A DNA stretch of 64,000 bases from Candidatus Hydrogenedentota bacterium (GTDB taxonomy: Bacteria > Hydrogenedentota > Hydrogenedentia > Hydrogenedentales > SLHB01), in contig JADLHJ010000013.1 of NCBI GenBank assembly GCA_020848835.1, positions 1 through 64,000 of the forward strand, given 5' to 3'. The translations under genes and the position numbers were made by a program. Of the stretch, positions 21,420 to 30,023 are shown piece by piece (position 1 is the stretch's first letter; each line of letters opens with the position of its first letter). The notes beneath the pieces were generated by a model, which ran no database searches, was not told where the DNA came from, and saw nothing but the letters and a program-made list of their open reading frames with translations.

Positions 21420-23192
21420 TTACAGCGAGTCGAACTTCTTTTGAAGATCGGACTTGTCGTCCACGACAAGCTGCTTTTGCGCGAGCAGTTCGATTTTTTG
21501 TTCGTAGCCGGGAGTGCGCGCGGCAAACACTTCGGCTTCGATTTCTTTTGCGGCGGGCGAATCAACCGCCATGTCGGTGAAGCTGTATTTTGCAGGACCT
21601 TCAGCCGCGGTGTTCTGGTACACACCCGTATGCTGGCCATCGAGCGTGCGATAGTACACGCCATGGTTGCCGTTCATCACACACTCGGCCCAGCTATTGG
21701 TCTTGGTGCCGAAGCGATCCACCACCGGCAACTTTGCAAAGAAGTATTCGCGGGACTGCGAGATCTCGAGTTCGGCAAGGTAAAGCGCGGTGTATTCGTC
21801 CAGCAGCGCCGGGTCAACCCAGTTCGCCGCGGACGCGCGATCTTTGAGCCCCTGAACGCGCGCGATACGGTCCTGGCGCGAGTACTTGTCCGGGGTGAGC
21901 GGCGAACCTTCCTGCACGGTCACCATGAGACGCGCGATATTGCTCTCGAGCGTCTCCTTGGTCATCATGCTGCGCGTATTGGCTTCGTCGAGTTTGCCAA
22001 CCTGACCTTCAAGACGTTCCGTCTCGGCCACGAGCCCATCGCGACGCGCCTGGGTAATTGCAGTCTGGTTCTGCAACTCATCGAATTCCGACTGGGCCTT
22101 TACGAACTCGGCATTCTTTGATTCGAGTTCAGCGGACACTGCGTCACGTTGAGTTGTAAGGTTGGTCACTTCAGCGGCTGCTGCGTCTTTTTGCGAAGTG
22201 AGTTCGGCAATTTCAGCAGCGATCTTCGCCTGCTCTTCTGCCATCTTCGAAATCTCTTCTTGAGATACTGGTTTGCCGCTTGGCCCCGCTGCAGTCTTCA
22301 TGTTGCTTATCGTTTTGTTCAGCTCATCAATTTTCGCCTGCTGCTCAGCGATTTGCCCACCCGTAGGACTTGGAATGAACGGCAAACGAGGACCTGCCAA
22401 GAGGCCCACAACCAGCGCGAGCACTGCCGCGATTGCCGCTACAAGACCCGTCTTGCTCTTCTTCGGCGGGAGTCCCCCTGCCATTGCTACACCTCCCATG
22501 GATGGCGGCGGCGTCATTGCCGTCGGCGCCGCTGTATCGGGGCCAAAGTCTGGAACCGGAGTGCCATCGAAACCGCCGCGGCTTTGAGCCGAGGGACGCG
22601 AGCTTGGAGCGAAGGCGTCCGCGTCAAATCCGCCTGCGTCCGCGGTAAACATCGGAGTCTGCATTGCCTGTGTTGGGGCTGAAGTGTCAGCGGCGCTAAA
22701 CGCTGCTGAACCGCCCCCGAAGGCACTGTCGAACAATGGTGTGTCGATATCCGATTCGGGGCCGGGAGGCGCGACTTCAGGCGTCTCCGGTGTAAAGTCG
22801 CTGTCTGCAGAAAGGTCCTGAAAGCCAGAGCCGGATGGCGTATCGAGTCCGCTGTCCGACGACGGCGTGCCGAACACCGGCGTGCTGCCGTAGCCGGCAG
22901 GTGCGGGTTTGATGGCGCCGCCGGTGGGAATTGGTGTCTCGACTGGAATATCGCTAATCGGCGGCAGGCCACCGATTGAAATACGGTCTTTGTCGCTTGA
23001 AGGATCGATCGCGCTAAGGGGCGGCAGGCCGCTGTCAAAACCACCACCACCCGCAGATGATTCGAAGTCGCTGAGCGGAGGCAGGTTGCCTAGTCCACTA
23101 TCACCACCGGTCAGTGCGCCGAAGTCGCTGTCATCAGAACCCCGCGTCCCGAAGCCATCGCTCGCGCCTGACCCTTTGCTTTCGTTCGCCAT
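21420..23192 (-). CDS. Single-span membrane protein with disordered N-terminus and coiled coil
   Basis: I do not recognise a family for this 590-residue protein. Residues 1-245 are low-complexity, rich in Ser, Gly, Asp and Pro, with three repeats of the motif LPP[LI]S[DA] (in NLPPLSDFES, GLPPLSAIDP and GLPPISDIPV). One membrane helix follows near 258-282 (LVAAIAAVLALVVGLLAG). A long coiled coil covers about 290-430, and a globular C-terminal part of about 150 residues contains FGTKTNSWAECVMNGNHGVYYRTL in two blocks. The topology suggests a cytoplasmic tail and a periplasmic coiled coil. ATG 23192 has GGAGGTGGG upstream; the longer frame is unsupported. It ends in its own terminator. Confidence 0.75.
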   Translation of the reverse strand: MANESKGSGASDGFGTRGSDDSDFGALTGGDSGLGNLPPLSDFESSAGGGGFDSGLPPLSAIDPSSDKDRISIGGLPPISDIPVETPIPTGGAIKPAPAGYGSTPVFGTPSSDSGLDTPSGSGFQDLSADSDFTPETPEVAPPGPESDIDTPLFDSAFGGGSAAFSAADTSAPTQAMQTPMFTADAGGFDADAFAPSSRPSAQSRGGFDGTPVPDFGPDTAAPTAMTPPPSMGGVAMAGGLPPKKSKTGLVAAIAAVLALVVGLLAGPRLPFIPSPTGGQIAEQQAKIDELNKTISNMKTAAGPSGKPVSQEEISKMAEEQAKIAAEIAELTSQKDAAAAEVTNLTTQRDAVSAELESKNAEFVKAQSEFDELQNQTAITQARRDGLVAETERLEGQVGKLDEANTRSMMTKETLESNIARLMVTVQEGSPLTPDKYSRQDRIARVQGLKDRASAANWVDPALLDEYTALYLAELEISQSREYFFAKLPVVDRFGTKTNSWAECVMNGNHGVYYRTLDGQHTGVYQNTAAEGPAKYSFTDMAVDSPAAKEIEAEVFAARTPGYEQKIELLAQKQLVVDDKSDLQKKFDSL

Positions 23193-23427
23193 GAATCCCA
23201 CCTCCGTTGAATGGGGAAGAATATTTGGACACCGCTGTTCGCGCTTTTGGATTCTAACATGGCCCCCATGGGGTGTCAACAATACCCTACGGCACTTCCG
23301 TCGTCTGTGCTTGTTGCAATGCCCAGTGCGGCAAGACTTAGAAAGTTTAGTTGCCAACTTTGCCCGCTGCGCCGAACGCGCGGGCATTTTTACGAAAAAT
23401 ACGAAAGACGCACAGTTTGGGGTACTG

Positions 23428-23844
23428 CTACCCGGCGACCACTCCGATAGTCAGCAACAGGTTGGCATAGATTCGCTGGTCCCCAGTGACGATTTGAAGA
23501 CAGGTATCCGGGCCGGAAGCCTCTTCATAGAACTCGAACCGGCCGAAACGCGTTAGCTCGATGCCCGGGAGCATGTGCGCGAATTCGCGAAATATCGGCG
23601 GCTCCGGCCCCTCATCCGGCTCCATGACGGCGGCATCTTCGATAGGAATCGCGGCGGTCAGCACGGAAAGCACATCGGTCACACGCAGCATACCCGGCGA
23701 AAGATTTAGGTATACGAGCGACGCATTCTCGCCAAGGCGCGTGCTTGCCGGGTAGTTGCCATCTGTAATCAAAACGCGGGCGCCATGGCCGGAAGCCGCA
23801 AGCGCTTCGACGATGTCGGGGTGCAAAAGCCGTTGCATCAACAT
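23428..23844 (-). CDS. RbsD/FucU family sugar mutarotase
   Basis: These small cytosolic proteins interconvert sugar anomers, for example beta-pyranose and alpha forms of fucose or ribose. The 138 residues match the family. LLHPDIVEALAASGHGARVLITDGN near the start (quoted in two blocks: LLHPDIVEAL and ASGHGARVLITDGN) carries the catalytic His and Asp. The C-terminal TGDQRIYANLLLTIGV has the conserved Tyr-Ala-Asn set. The FucU branch fits best, which would suit a sugar-scavenging lifestyle. It stands between the coiled-coil protein and the TPR membrane protein, without sugar genes next to it. Confidence 0.88.
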   Translation of the reverse strand: MLMQRLLHPDIVEALAASGHGARVLITDGNYPASTRLGENASLVYLNLSPGMLRVTDVLSVLTAAIPIEDAAVMEPDEGPEPPIFREFAHMLPGIELTRFGRFEFYEEASGPDTCLQIVTGDQRIYANLLLTIGVVAG

Positions 23845-23874
23845 GGGCTATTCGATTCTCCTAAGTGGGAAAGG

Positions 23875-25608
23875 TCACGGTTGCGGCGTTGATGGCGCGG
23901 ATTGTTGCGATTGTGTCGGCTGCGCGGCAGCGTCCCGCAGACGGGTCGCGGCCTCGCGTTGCTCTTGAAGTGCCGGCACTCGCGCCGCGCCTTCATCGAG
24001 CAATTTTTTCGCGTCGTCGGTACGGCCTATGGACGCCATCAACCGCGCATATTCGAGGTAAGCGTTGGCGATTACGTCCGAGTTGGAATCGTTTACCGTC
24101 ACACGGCGCAGCGTTTCAAAGTGGGCGGCGGCCTGGTTTAGCTTTTGCTCAGCGGCGTATAGCTTTCCAAGTGACAGGTGCGCCTCCATCTCGTCGTCAA
24201 AATAGGTGCCCGTGTTTCCCTGGGCCTCTTTGCGTTCCTTGTAGAGTTCCAGTACACGCTCGAATTCGCGCCGCGCGCCGCTTTCGTTTCCGATCAAATC
24301 TTCATAAGTAACACCGAGATTGAATGCAACGCGAATCGTATTCGGGTTTTGTTTGAGCGTCGCAACGTAAAGCGATTCATTGTTGCGCCAGTCGTAGTTC
24401 CGGTGCGCAGTAACGAGGACAAAGGCCAGACTTGCCGCGTATCCGATAGCATAGACCGGATACCGCAAAACGGTCGCGCCCGCGAACATCCACACGATCT
24501 CAAAAAGCGCCCAGATGAATCCCAGAATGGGCAGATACATCCAGTGCTCGGCCATCGGTGCATTTAGCGGAAAGATGCCGGAAATCGGGAACCACGTGAT
24601 AAGAAAGAACCCAAGGGCAAACGCGATTCGATCACGCTTTGCCGCATACGCGACGAAGGCCATCGCGGCTAAAGCGATTATAAGCGCCCAGCCCACCACC
24701 GCGGCCCAGCCAGGCACGCCGTCCAGTGTGCGCTCCATGTGAAGGTTTGCAGGAACGAAGATTAGCTTTATGTAAAGCGCAAATGCCTGACCCGCTTCAG
24801 ACATTCTTTGCACTAAAGACGACGCTTCACCCTCGCCGCGCGATGCAAAACGCAGTAGCGTGAATCGAAGCGCCCCGTACACACCCACAATCACGCCCGC
24901 GGAAATAAGTGGCAATAAAGCACTGCGCTGCGCAGTGGTTCCTACGCCATCTGATTTTGGAACTGGGCGCAGCACCAGTACGGCCAGCAAGAGCAGGAAC
25001 GGATATATTGTCGCAGACTCCTTGCTCAACAGCGCGGCGACGAAAAAGATAGACGACCATACAACATTGCGTTTGGTGGGGAACGCCAGCGCACAGCACA
25101 GCGCACCCAGCAAAAGTGCGCCCGCCATGGGGTCTGCCCGGCCGCTAATATACGTGATGGCCTCTGTGTGCAGCGGGTGTACGACGTAAAGCAATGGCGC
25201 GAGCACGCGAATGGGCCGGGGTGCGCGCGCGATCGTCATCAATGCAAAAAATGCGATCGCCGCCGCGGCGTGCCACAACGTATTGCTGACGTGAAAAATG
25301 AATGGACTCAACAGGAGTTGCGTGGGCTGCGGCGCACCTTCGGGAATCGTGGGGCGCGAGAGCCATGTGTCAATCATGAAGGTGAGCGAAACCAAGGGAC
25401 GATAGAAATTACCCTGGCCGCGGCCGTAGGCGTGCTGGTCTTTGGTGAAGAGTTGCAGGATGTTTGCCGGGTTTTGCACGTCCTGGTGCAGCAGGATCGA
25501 CGATGCATCGTCCCAAACAAAGTCGTTGGCGAATGAATTGGCGTAGGCGAGAAAAGCGGCGAAGACCAAAAGCGCAGCCACGGCCCAGCGGAACTGTTTT
25601 TCACTCAT
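23875..25608 (-). CDS. TMTC-like polytopic membrane protein with C-terminal TPRs (GT-C fold)
   Basis: This is an inner-membrane protein of 577 residues. The first 420 residues hold about ten hydrophobic helices. The first external loop has NDFVWDDASSILL, with the paired acidic residues expected of a GT-C glycosyltransferase, followed by FYRPLVSLTF, a signature of TMTC/PMT-like proteins. The last 150 residues are TPR-like (NLGVTYEDLIGN; AHLSLGKLYAAEQKLNQAA). An O-linked sugar transfer to exported proteins is possible but unproven. ATG 25608 overlaps the stop of the upstream lipoprotein gene in a 4-base ATGA, so it is preferred over 25623. Confidence 0.82.
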   Translation of the reverse strand: MSEKQFRWAVAALLVFAAFLAYANSFANDFVWDDASSILLHQDVQNPANILQLFTKDQHAYGRGQGNFYRPLVSLTFMIDTWLSRPTIPEGAPQPTQLLLSPFIFHVSNTLWHAAAAIAFFALMTIARAPRPIRVLAPLLYVVHPLHTEAITYISGRADPMAGALLLGALCCALAFPTKRNVVWSSIFFVAALLSKESATIYPFLLLLAVLVLRPVPKSDGVGTTAQRSALLPLISAGVIVGVYGALRFTLLRFASRGEGEASSLVQRMSEAGQAFALYIKLIFVPANLHMERTLDGVPGWAAVVGWALIIALAAMAFVAYAAKRDRIAFALGFFLITWFPISGIFPLNAPMAEHWMYLPILGFIWALFEIVWMFAGATVLRYPVYAIGYAASLAFVLVTAHRNYDWRNNESLYVATLKQNPNTIRVAFNLGVTYEDLIGNESGARREFERVLELYKERKEAQGNTGTYFDDEMEAHLSLGKLYAAEQKLNQAAAHFETLRRVTVNDSNSDVIANAYLEYARLMASIGRTDDAKKLLDEGAARVPALQEQREAATRLRDAAAQPTQSQQSAPSTPQP

Positions 25609-26387
25609 AGCCTGCGCAACCACGATTTGCTAAACACTTCAAAACGGTCCTCGGTCTTCATGTATTCAAAGAGAATGCCGCGTTTGTCCCCGATCATGCG
25701 GACATATTTCAGCCCAAGAAACTCTTCGCCTTCCCGCACTTCGAGGTGATGGGTCTGCCCGTCTTCGGGCGTGTAGACTTCAATGAAAGTGTAAATGATC
25801 TTGGTCGGCGTGTCACGCGGCTCGTACCACCCGCGAATGGTAACGCGCGGCCGGTTCTTGACCGTCTCCCCCCACTTCTCGTAACGCACGACGCGCGAGT
25901 TGTCAGGGTCGAAGAACCGGATGATGCCGCACAGGTAGAGCGCGATGACGCCGTTCTGCCGTTCACGCACGATGCGAAGTTGATCTTCGAGTTTCTTGAT
26001 GACGCCGTCGATTCCCTGCTTGTAGGCGTCCTCGGTCGCATATTTCTTTTTGAGGTCTTCGAGTTTCGTCTTTACGTCTGCGCTGGTTTCCGGTGGAACA
26101 TTTGAATCAGCGGAGGCTTGCTCGACAAGGGCGTAGACAGGCTGGAGCGCGTTGTCGATTTGTGCGCGAATCTCGTTCGCGGAGATCTTGCGCTCGCCCG
26201 GCTTAGGCGGGGCTTTTGTAGATCCACCTTCTCCGCACCCTGCCGCCAACAGCGCGACCGCGCACAATCCCACGAAACAGGCCCGGGTTATGGCCGACTT
26301 ATCGCCAATCGAAGGCGGGTTCTTCGGACTCTGATCAACGAGAAAGGGGCAGGTTGTCAAACCTGCCCCGCGAATTCCATTCTTCAT
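25605..26387 (-). CDS. Lipoprotein with C-terminal domain shared with its upstream neighbour
   Basis: This exported lipoprotein has a signal sequence ending in VALLAAGC; the Cys would be acylated. A helical region (about 40-120 after the Cys) is followed by a beta-rich domain that includes PEDGQTHHLEVREGEEFLGL. The same domain in the next gene reads PETGQTTDVKVREGEEFHGL, so the two are paralogues. The start is uncertain. The ATG at 26387 is the most upstream sensible one, but a terminator-like hairpin (26346-26369) lies between it and the signal sequence. An unusual start codon nearer the signal (ATT near 26305 or GTG near 26275) would avoid it. The gene is coupled to the downstream TMTC-like gene. 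Confidence 0.72.
   Translation of the reverse strand: MKNGIRGAGLTTCPFLVDQSPKNPPSIGDKSAITRACFVGLCAVALLAAGCGEGGSTKAPPKPGERKISANEIRAQIDNALQPVYALVEQASADSNVPPETSADVKTKLEDLKKKYATEDAYKQGIDGVIKKLEDQLRIVRERQNGVIALYLCGIIRFFDPDNSRVVRYEKWGETVKNRPRVTIRGWYEPRDTPTKIIYTFIEVYTPEDGQTHHLEVREGEEFLGLKYVRMIGDKRGILFEYMKTEDRFEVFSKSWLRRL
26346..26369 (-). terminator. Terminator-like hairpin at the 5' end of the lipoprotein frame
   Basis: GGGGCAGGTT (26346-26355) and AACCTGCCCC (26360-26369) make a 10-bp stem with a 4-base loop, followed on the minus strand by TTTCTCGTT. It starts 75 bases after the stop of the upstream lipoprotein gene. It either ends that transcript or attenuates the downstream genes. Confidence 0.7.
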
Positions 26388-26444
26388 GTGTAAAATTTGT
26401 GACGCGATGACGAATCTGCCGAAACGTTCACGCATTCGCGGCGA

Positions 26445-27077
26445 CTATTGGCCGGTTCCTAGTCCCGGTACCGTGTAACTCTGCTCGGTCTTGAGATACT
26501 TCAACTGCACGCCTTTATTGTTTGGCAGTATTTTTTCCAGAATTAGCCCGTGAAATTCTTCGCCTTCGCGTACTTTCACATCCGTAGTTTGTCCGGTTTC
26601 CGGCAGATACAAATCCATGAAAACCGTGGGCACTTGTTCGAGTTCGAATACACCTTTCACAGTAACCTGCGGTTTGTTTTTCTCTGCCGTTGCGCGTTCA
26701 CGATACCGCAACACCCGTGTATTGCCTGGGTCCATCACCTCCACGGCTTCGCACACGTTGAGCACTTCCTGCCAGCGCTCTCCATCGTAGGCCTGTTTCA
26801 GAGCGTCCTTGATTTCATTTTCAATCAAAGGCTTTGCCCCGTCGCCGTTGACTTCCGTACGCAGCTTGCCCAGTTCGCCTGAGAGCGCGCCCTTTATCAA
26901 CTGGCCGCTTTCCGGCGCGCCATTGATTAACGGGCGCACTGCGCTCATTACCTGCCCATGCAACTGCTGCGCGGTCTTTGGCGGCGGAGGCGGCGGCGTG
27001 GGTTTGGGGGGTGGCTCTTTCTCGCAGGAGGTCAGACACACGAGTCCCAGGCACAAAGCGATCAACGCGCGTTTCAT
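26445..27077 (-). CDS. Lipoprotein with Pro-rich linker
   Basis: This is an exported lipoprotein of 210 residues. The signal MKRALIALCLGLVCLTSC ends in a lipobox Cys at 18. A proline tract (KEPPPKPTPPPPPP) then probably spans the periplasm or peptidoglycan. A helical region and a C-terminal beta domain with VREGEEFHGL follow. The same domain is present in the downstream lipoprotein. A much longer open frame reaches 27878, but its first 267 residues run antisense to the response regulator and lack coding character, so 27077 is the start. The function is unknown; the pair may form an envelope complex with the TMTC-like protein. Confidence 0.8.
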   Translation of the reverse strand: MKRALIALCLGLVCLTSCEKEPPPKPTPPPPPPKTAQQLHGQVMSAVRPLINGAPESGQLIKGALSGELGKLRTEVNGDGAKPLIENEIKDALKQAYDGERWQEVLNVCEAVEVMDPGNTRVLRYRERATAEKNKPQVTVKGVFELEQVPTVFMDLYLPETGQTTDVKVREGEEFHGLILEKILPNNKGVQLKYLKTEQSYTVPGLGTGQ

Positions 27078-27323
27078 GTAGTGATTATCCTCTTGAAATC
27101 CGGCACCGGCCCGGCATCGCTGTTCCGCTGGGCGATAATCCAAGCCATTTAAGTATACGCGTCTCATGCCTGCACACTCAACTGTTTTGTTGACAACTTG
27201 CCGATCCGCGCGTTCAGCGACTATCATATGAGTGTGGCTTGGTTTTTGGCTTTCGCGGCAACTACTGAAACGGCGGCTTGGGACACTCACCCGCCGAGAA
27301 ATCATTCGTAAGCAGGGGGTTTG

Positions 27324-28256
27324 ATGAGCAAGATTCTCCTCGTGGATGACGACATCGATTTGGCGGAACTCATCAAGACAAAGTTGAGCGCCGAAGGTCA
27401 TGATGTCCACACGATCAACACTGGTGATGGCGCGTTCGAGAAAGCCAAAGACGTCAGGCCCGACCTGGCCATTTTGGACATCATGCTCCCGGGCGTCACG
27501 GGGTACCAAATCTGCCGGCGTCTTCGAAAAGACCCCGAGTTGTACCGCCTCGGCATCTTGATACTCACCGCACTCGGCGAGGAGCCGGAGGTGATGCACG
27601 GGCTGGAGCAAGGCGCGGACGATTTCCTCGCGAAACCGTTTAAGCTTGATCACCTGACTGAAAAGATTGGCGCGCTGATGACGCTTCAGGAGTCCATCAC
27701 GCGGCACAATCCGCTCACAAACCTGCCGGGCACCGACGCAATCAAGCGCGAAATTAACCACCGCCTCGCGCGTGGCATGGCAATCGCCTGCTGCTACATT
27801 GACATCGTCGGCTTTAAGGCCTACTGCGCGGCGTATGGACAACAAGGTCAAAAGCGCGCGCTCGAGTTCATGTCCCAATTAATGACCAAGTTGTCGCACA
27901 ACATCGGATTGTATGAAAGTTTTATCGCGCATCTAGGCGGCGAACATTTTGTCGTGCTTGTGAACCTCGAAGACTACGAACGTTTCTGCAGTTCGCTCAT
28001 GCAGATGTTTGACCAGAGCATTGGCCAACTTTATTCACCGCAAGAATTGCAGCGCGGCTACATCGTCGCGACGGACAAGCACAATCGGGAAGTAAAGTAT
28101 CCGCTCATGGCATTGTCAATTGGGGTTGCCCATACGCAGTACCGCAATTACAAGAGTGCCAAGAAACTGTTTGAAGTGCTCGCCCAGACGCGACAGATGG
28201 CGCAGCCCAAAGGCAAGAGCGCGGTATTCGTCGATCGGCGCCAGACGGACCGTTAA
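27324..28256 (+). CDS. Response regulator with degenerate GGDEF domain
   Basis: An N-terminal receiver domain (1-118) has the acidic pocket DDD at 9-11, the phospho-acceptor Asp in LAILDIMLPG near 53, the Thr/Ser in ILTAL near 81, and the Lys in LAKPF near 104. The output domain (about 130-300) is GGDEF-like, but the signature reads GGEHF and the usual nucleotide block reads CYIDIVGFKAYCAAYG, so diguanylate cyclase activity is unlikely. ATG 27324 follows AGGGGGTTTG; a TTG three bases earlier is in the same frame. A 246-base divergent gap with the lipoprotein gene probably holds promoters for both. A small membrane protein follows 28 bases later. Confidence 0.88.
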   Translation: MSKILLVDDDIDLAELIKTKLSAEGHDVHTINTGDGAFEKAKDVRPDLAILDIMLPGVTGYQICRRLRKDPELYRLGILILTALGEEPEVMHGLEQGADDFLAKPFKLDHLTEKIGALMTLQESITRHNPLTNLPGTDAIKREINHRLARGMAIACCYIDIVGFKAYCAAYGQQGQKRALEFMSQLMTKLSHNIGLYESFIAHLGGEHFVVLVNLEDYERFCSSLMQMFDQSIGQLYSPQELQRGYIVATDKHNREVKYPLMALSIGVAHTQYRNYKSAKKLFEVLAQTRQMAQPKGKSAVFVDRRQTDR

Positions 28257-28284
28257 ACGGGCCTCCGGTTCAAGGTGCAACCGA

Positions 28285-28542
28285 ATGCGAAGTCTTGTGA
28301 ACCTGCTCCGAATGTTTCAGCTGGACATGCGGCGCCAGTATAACGAGAGGCAGGCACTCGCACCCGGCTCAATTCATCCGCGTACTCACGCGAGTTCTAT
28401 CACGATGACCATCGGCGCGCTCATGGCACTAACGGGCTTTATGTTTCACCCAATACTTACCCCAATCGGTGTGGTTGTTTTTGGGGCAGTTTTATTGATT
28501 GTAGTAGGTCAAGCAATCGCTGACGTGATACGTTCCCACTGA
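28285..28542 (+). CDS. Small membrane protein
   Basis: This is an 85-residue protein of no recognised family. A basic, hydrophilic N-terminal half (MRRQYNERQALAPGSIHPR) precedes two hydrophobic segments near 42-56 and 58-78, probably a hairpin in the inner membrane. The ATG at 28285 is preceded by CAAGGTGCA; the longer open frame starting at 28120 overlaps the response regulator out of frame and is not supported. It follows the response regulator by 28 bases and converges on the PilZ gene with a 9-base gap. Confidence 0.6.
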   Translation: MRSLVNLLRMFQLDMRRQYNERQALAPGSIHPRTHASSITMTIGALMALTGFMFHPILTPIGVVVFGAVLLIVVGQAIADVIRSH

Positions 28543-28551
28543 GCCGCGCTG

Positions 28552-29238
28552 TCAATGACCCTTGCCGAGCCACGCCTTTTCGATTGCTCCCAGTATTTCT
28601 TTGAGGGCGTCCGCCTCGCGTAACGAATCCATCCCATCCGGCGATTCGACAAACATCAAGCCGTACTTGCCGCCGTGCGTGTGACGTACTTCGGCCAGAT
28701 AATTGGCCACTTGCTCGTCGAACGCCAAATGCACTTTTAGCGCCGAATGAATTTCGAGATTCGGATCGGCATCGGAGGGAAATTGAATCAGCATTCCTCC
28801 CACGCTCAAATCAACCAACTGTGGCTCGTAAATTCCATACCCCTGGTCTTCCATCCGAACTTGGACGCGGCCAGCGTCAACCAGGGGTACCCGAAAAAAA
28901 CGGCGCATGTCCGGTTGAATGACGAAAGGGGGCAACGTCATCGTCAGATAGCCTGTTGTAGTGGAAGGCGTGAAGCCTGTTACCGAACCAACGAAGACGT
29001 GCAGCGTATTGTCAATCAGGTAGGACACCACTGCGGGCGCGAGATCTTGAAAGATCGCCCCGGCCTGCCCGCGAACTTCAAACCGTAGAGTGTCGCCATC
29101 GAGCAGCGAAAACGCCGCTTTGAGTGTTGTTTCCGTTACAGGTTGCGCAATTAGCGCTGGGAGATGTCTTGCGCAACAGTCTTTTAATTCCCGTATTACA
29201 TCTGGCTGAACAAGTTTGGATTCTTTCACCTCTGCCAT
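28552..29238 (-). CDS. PilZ domain c-di-GMP binding protein (YcgR-like layout)
   Basis: A 228-residue cytosolic protein. An N-terminal flagellar-brake-like domain (about 1-105) is followed by a PilZ domain. The c-di-GMP motif RxxxR is present as RRFFR near 110-114 and DxSxxG as DLSVGG near 140, so binding capacity looks intact. Such proteins control motility, adhesion or polymer secretion. The neighbour on the other strand is the receiver with a degenerate GGDEF domain, which suggests a c-di-GMP patch without a local active cyclase. ATG 29238 follows a GGGGGC tract; the extra 21 residues to 29301 are not supported. Confidence 0.85.
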   Translation of the reverse strand: MAEVKESKLVQPDVIRELKDCCARHLPALIAQPVTETTLKAAFSLLDGDTLRFEVRGQAGAIFQDLAPAVVSYLIDNTLHVFVGSVTGFTPSTTTGYLTMTLPPFVIQPDMRRFFRVPLVDAGRVQVRMEDQGYGIYEPQLVDLSVGGMLIQFPSDADPNLEIHSALKVHLAFDEQVANYLAEVRHTHGGKYGLMFVESPDGMDSLREADALKEILGAIEKAWLGKGH

Positions 29239-29457
29239 GGTGCCCCCGCTCTTGGTTTCTGGTTGCCGCGCATTCCTCACAGCACCCTTAACAAGCCCCA
29301 AAAATCGCGGACAGAATACGCAGGCGCTCAGAATAGTTGCAAACTAATAACCAATGTACATCATCTGGTATTGGTATATGGGTAGGACAACGCGCTGAAC
29401 GCACAAAGTATGGTTTCGCTGCAAATCTCGGGGGCCAACCGGCATCCGCGGCAAAGA

Positions 29458-30015
29458 CTACCAGTCAACCTTTCGCGTCAGGTATGCGGTCAATTCAGGG
29501 TAGGGATTGGGAATGACCACGCGCTCGATCAGACTATTCTTTGCCGCGCGCGCGCCCGCCGCGACACTTGCTTCAACGTTGGCGACGGTGCCGGTGAACG
29601 TTGCGTAGCCCTTTCCGCCAATGTGGTTCGCGAGGTGCACGGTAATCAGCGATATTGGAGCGGCCTTGCATGCGGCGTCTGCCGCCTCCACAATGGCGGC
29701 GGCCGAAGATGTCTCAATCACGCCAAGCGATTCGATGTCGCTCTTGGAGCCCTTGCCCTGTATTGTTGGAAGCACCTGCTCTTGCAGATTCGCCAGCACG
29801 AAATGCTCAACGACCCCCTCTTCGCCCGCCGCGGTGATTCCCGCGCGCACGGCAGCATCCACCGACGCCACATCGCCCGTCACAAGCGACATGTATTTCC
29901 CTGGAGTGATGGGCCGAGACATAATGAGTTCGACCGGCGCAGCTTTCACCATCGCGTCGCTTCCGCGAATCCCCACCGCGATCGCGGAAAACTCGACCAT
30001 CCCCAATACGGACAT
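29458..30015 (-). CDS. Tandem bacterial microcompartment domain protein (BMC-T, PduT-like)
   Basis: Two BMC domains are fused in 185 residues. The first runs about 1-92 (LGMVEFSAIAVGIRGSDAMV, PGKYMSLVTGDVASVDAAV) and the second about 100-183 (LGVIETSSAAAIVEAADAA, GGKGYATFTGTVANVEASV). Such proteins form pseudohexameric trimers that tile the shell of protein organelles. In PduT relatives a loop Cys binds an Fe-S cluster at the central pore; here the loop reads RPITPGKY and the only Cys lies in a helix, so a cluster is unlikely. No BMC-H, BMC-P or encapsulated enzyme gene is in the window. ATG 30015 lies 8 bases after the GNAT gene stop. Confidence 0.9.
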   Translation of the reverse strand: MSVLGMVEFSAIAVGIRGSDAMVKAAPVELIMSRPITPGKYMSLVTGDVASVDAAVRAGITAAGEEGVVEHFVLANLQEQVLPTIQGKGSKSDIESLGVIETSSAAAIVEAADAACKAAPISLITVHLANHIGGKGYATFTGTVANVEASVAAGARAAKNSLIERVVIPNPYPELTAYLTRKVDW

Positions 30016-30023
30016 GCTGGCGA

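Noticed and set aside
27078-27878. Long N-terminal extension of the lipoprotein frame
   Set aside because: It is antisense to the response regulator, and a perfect lipoprotein signal starts at 27077.
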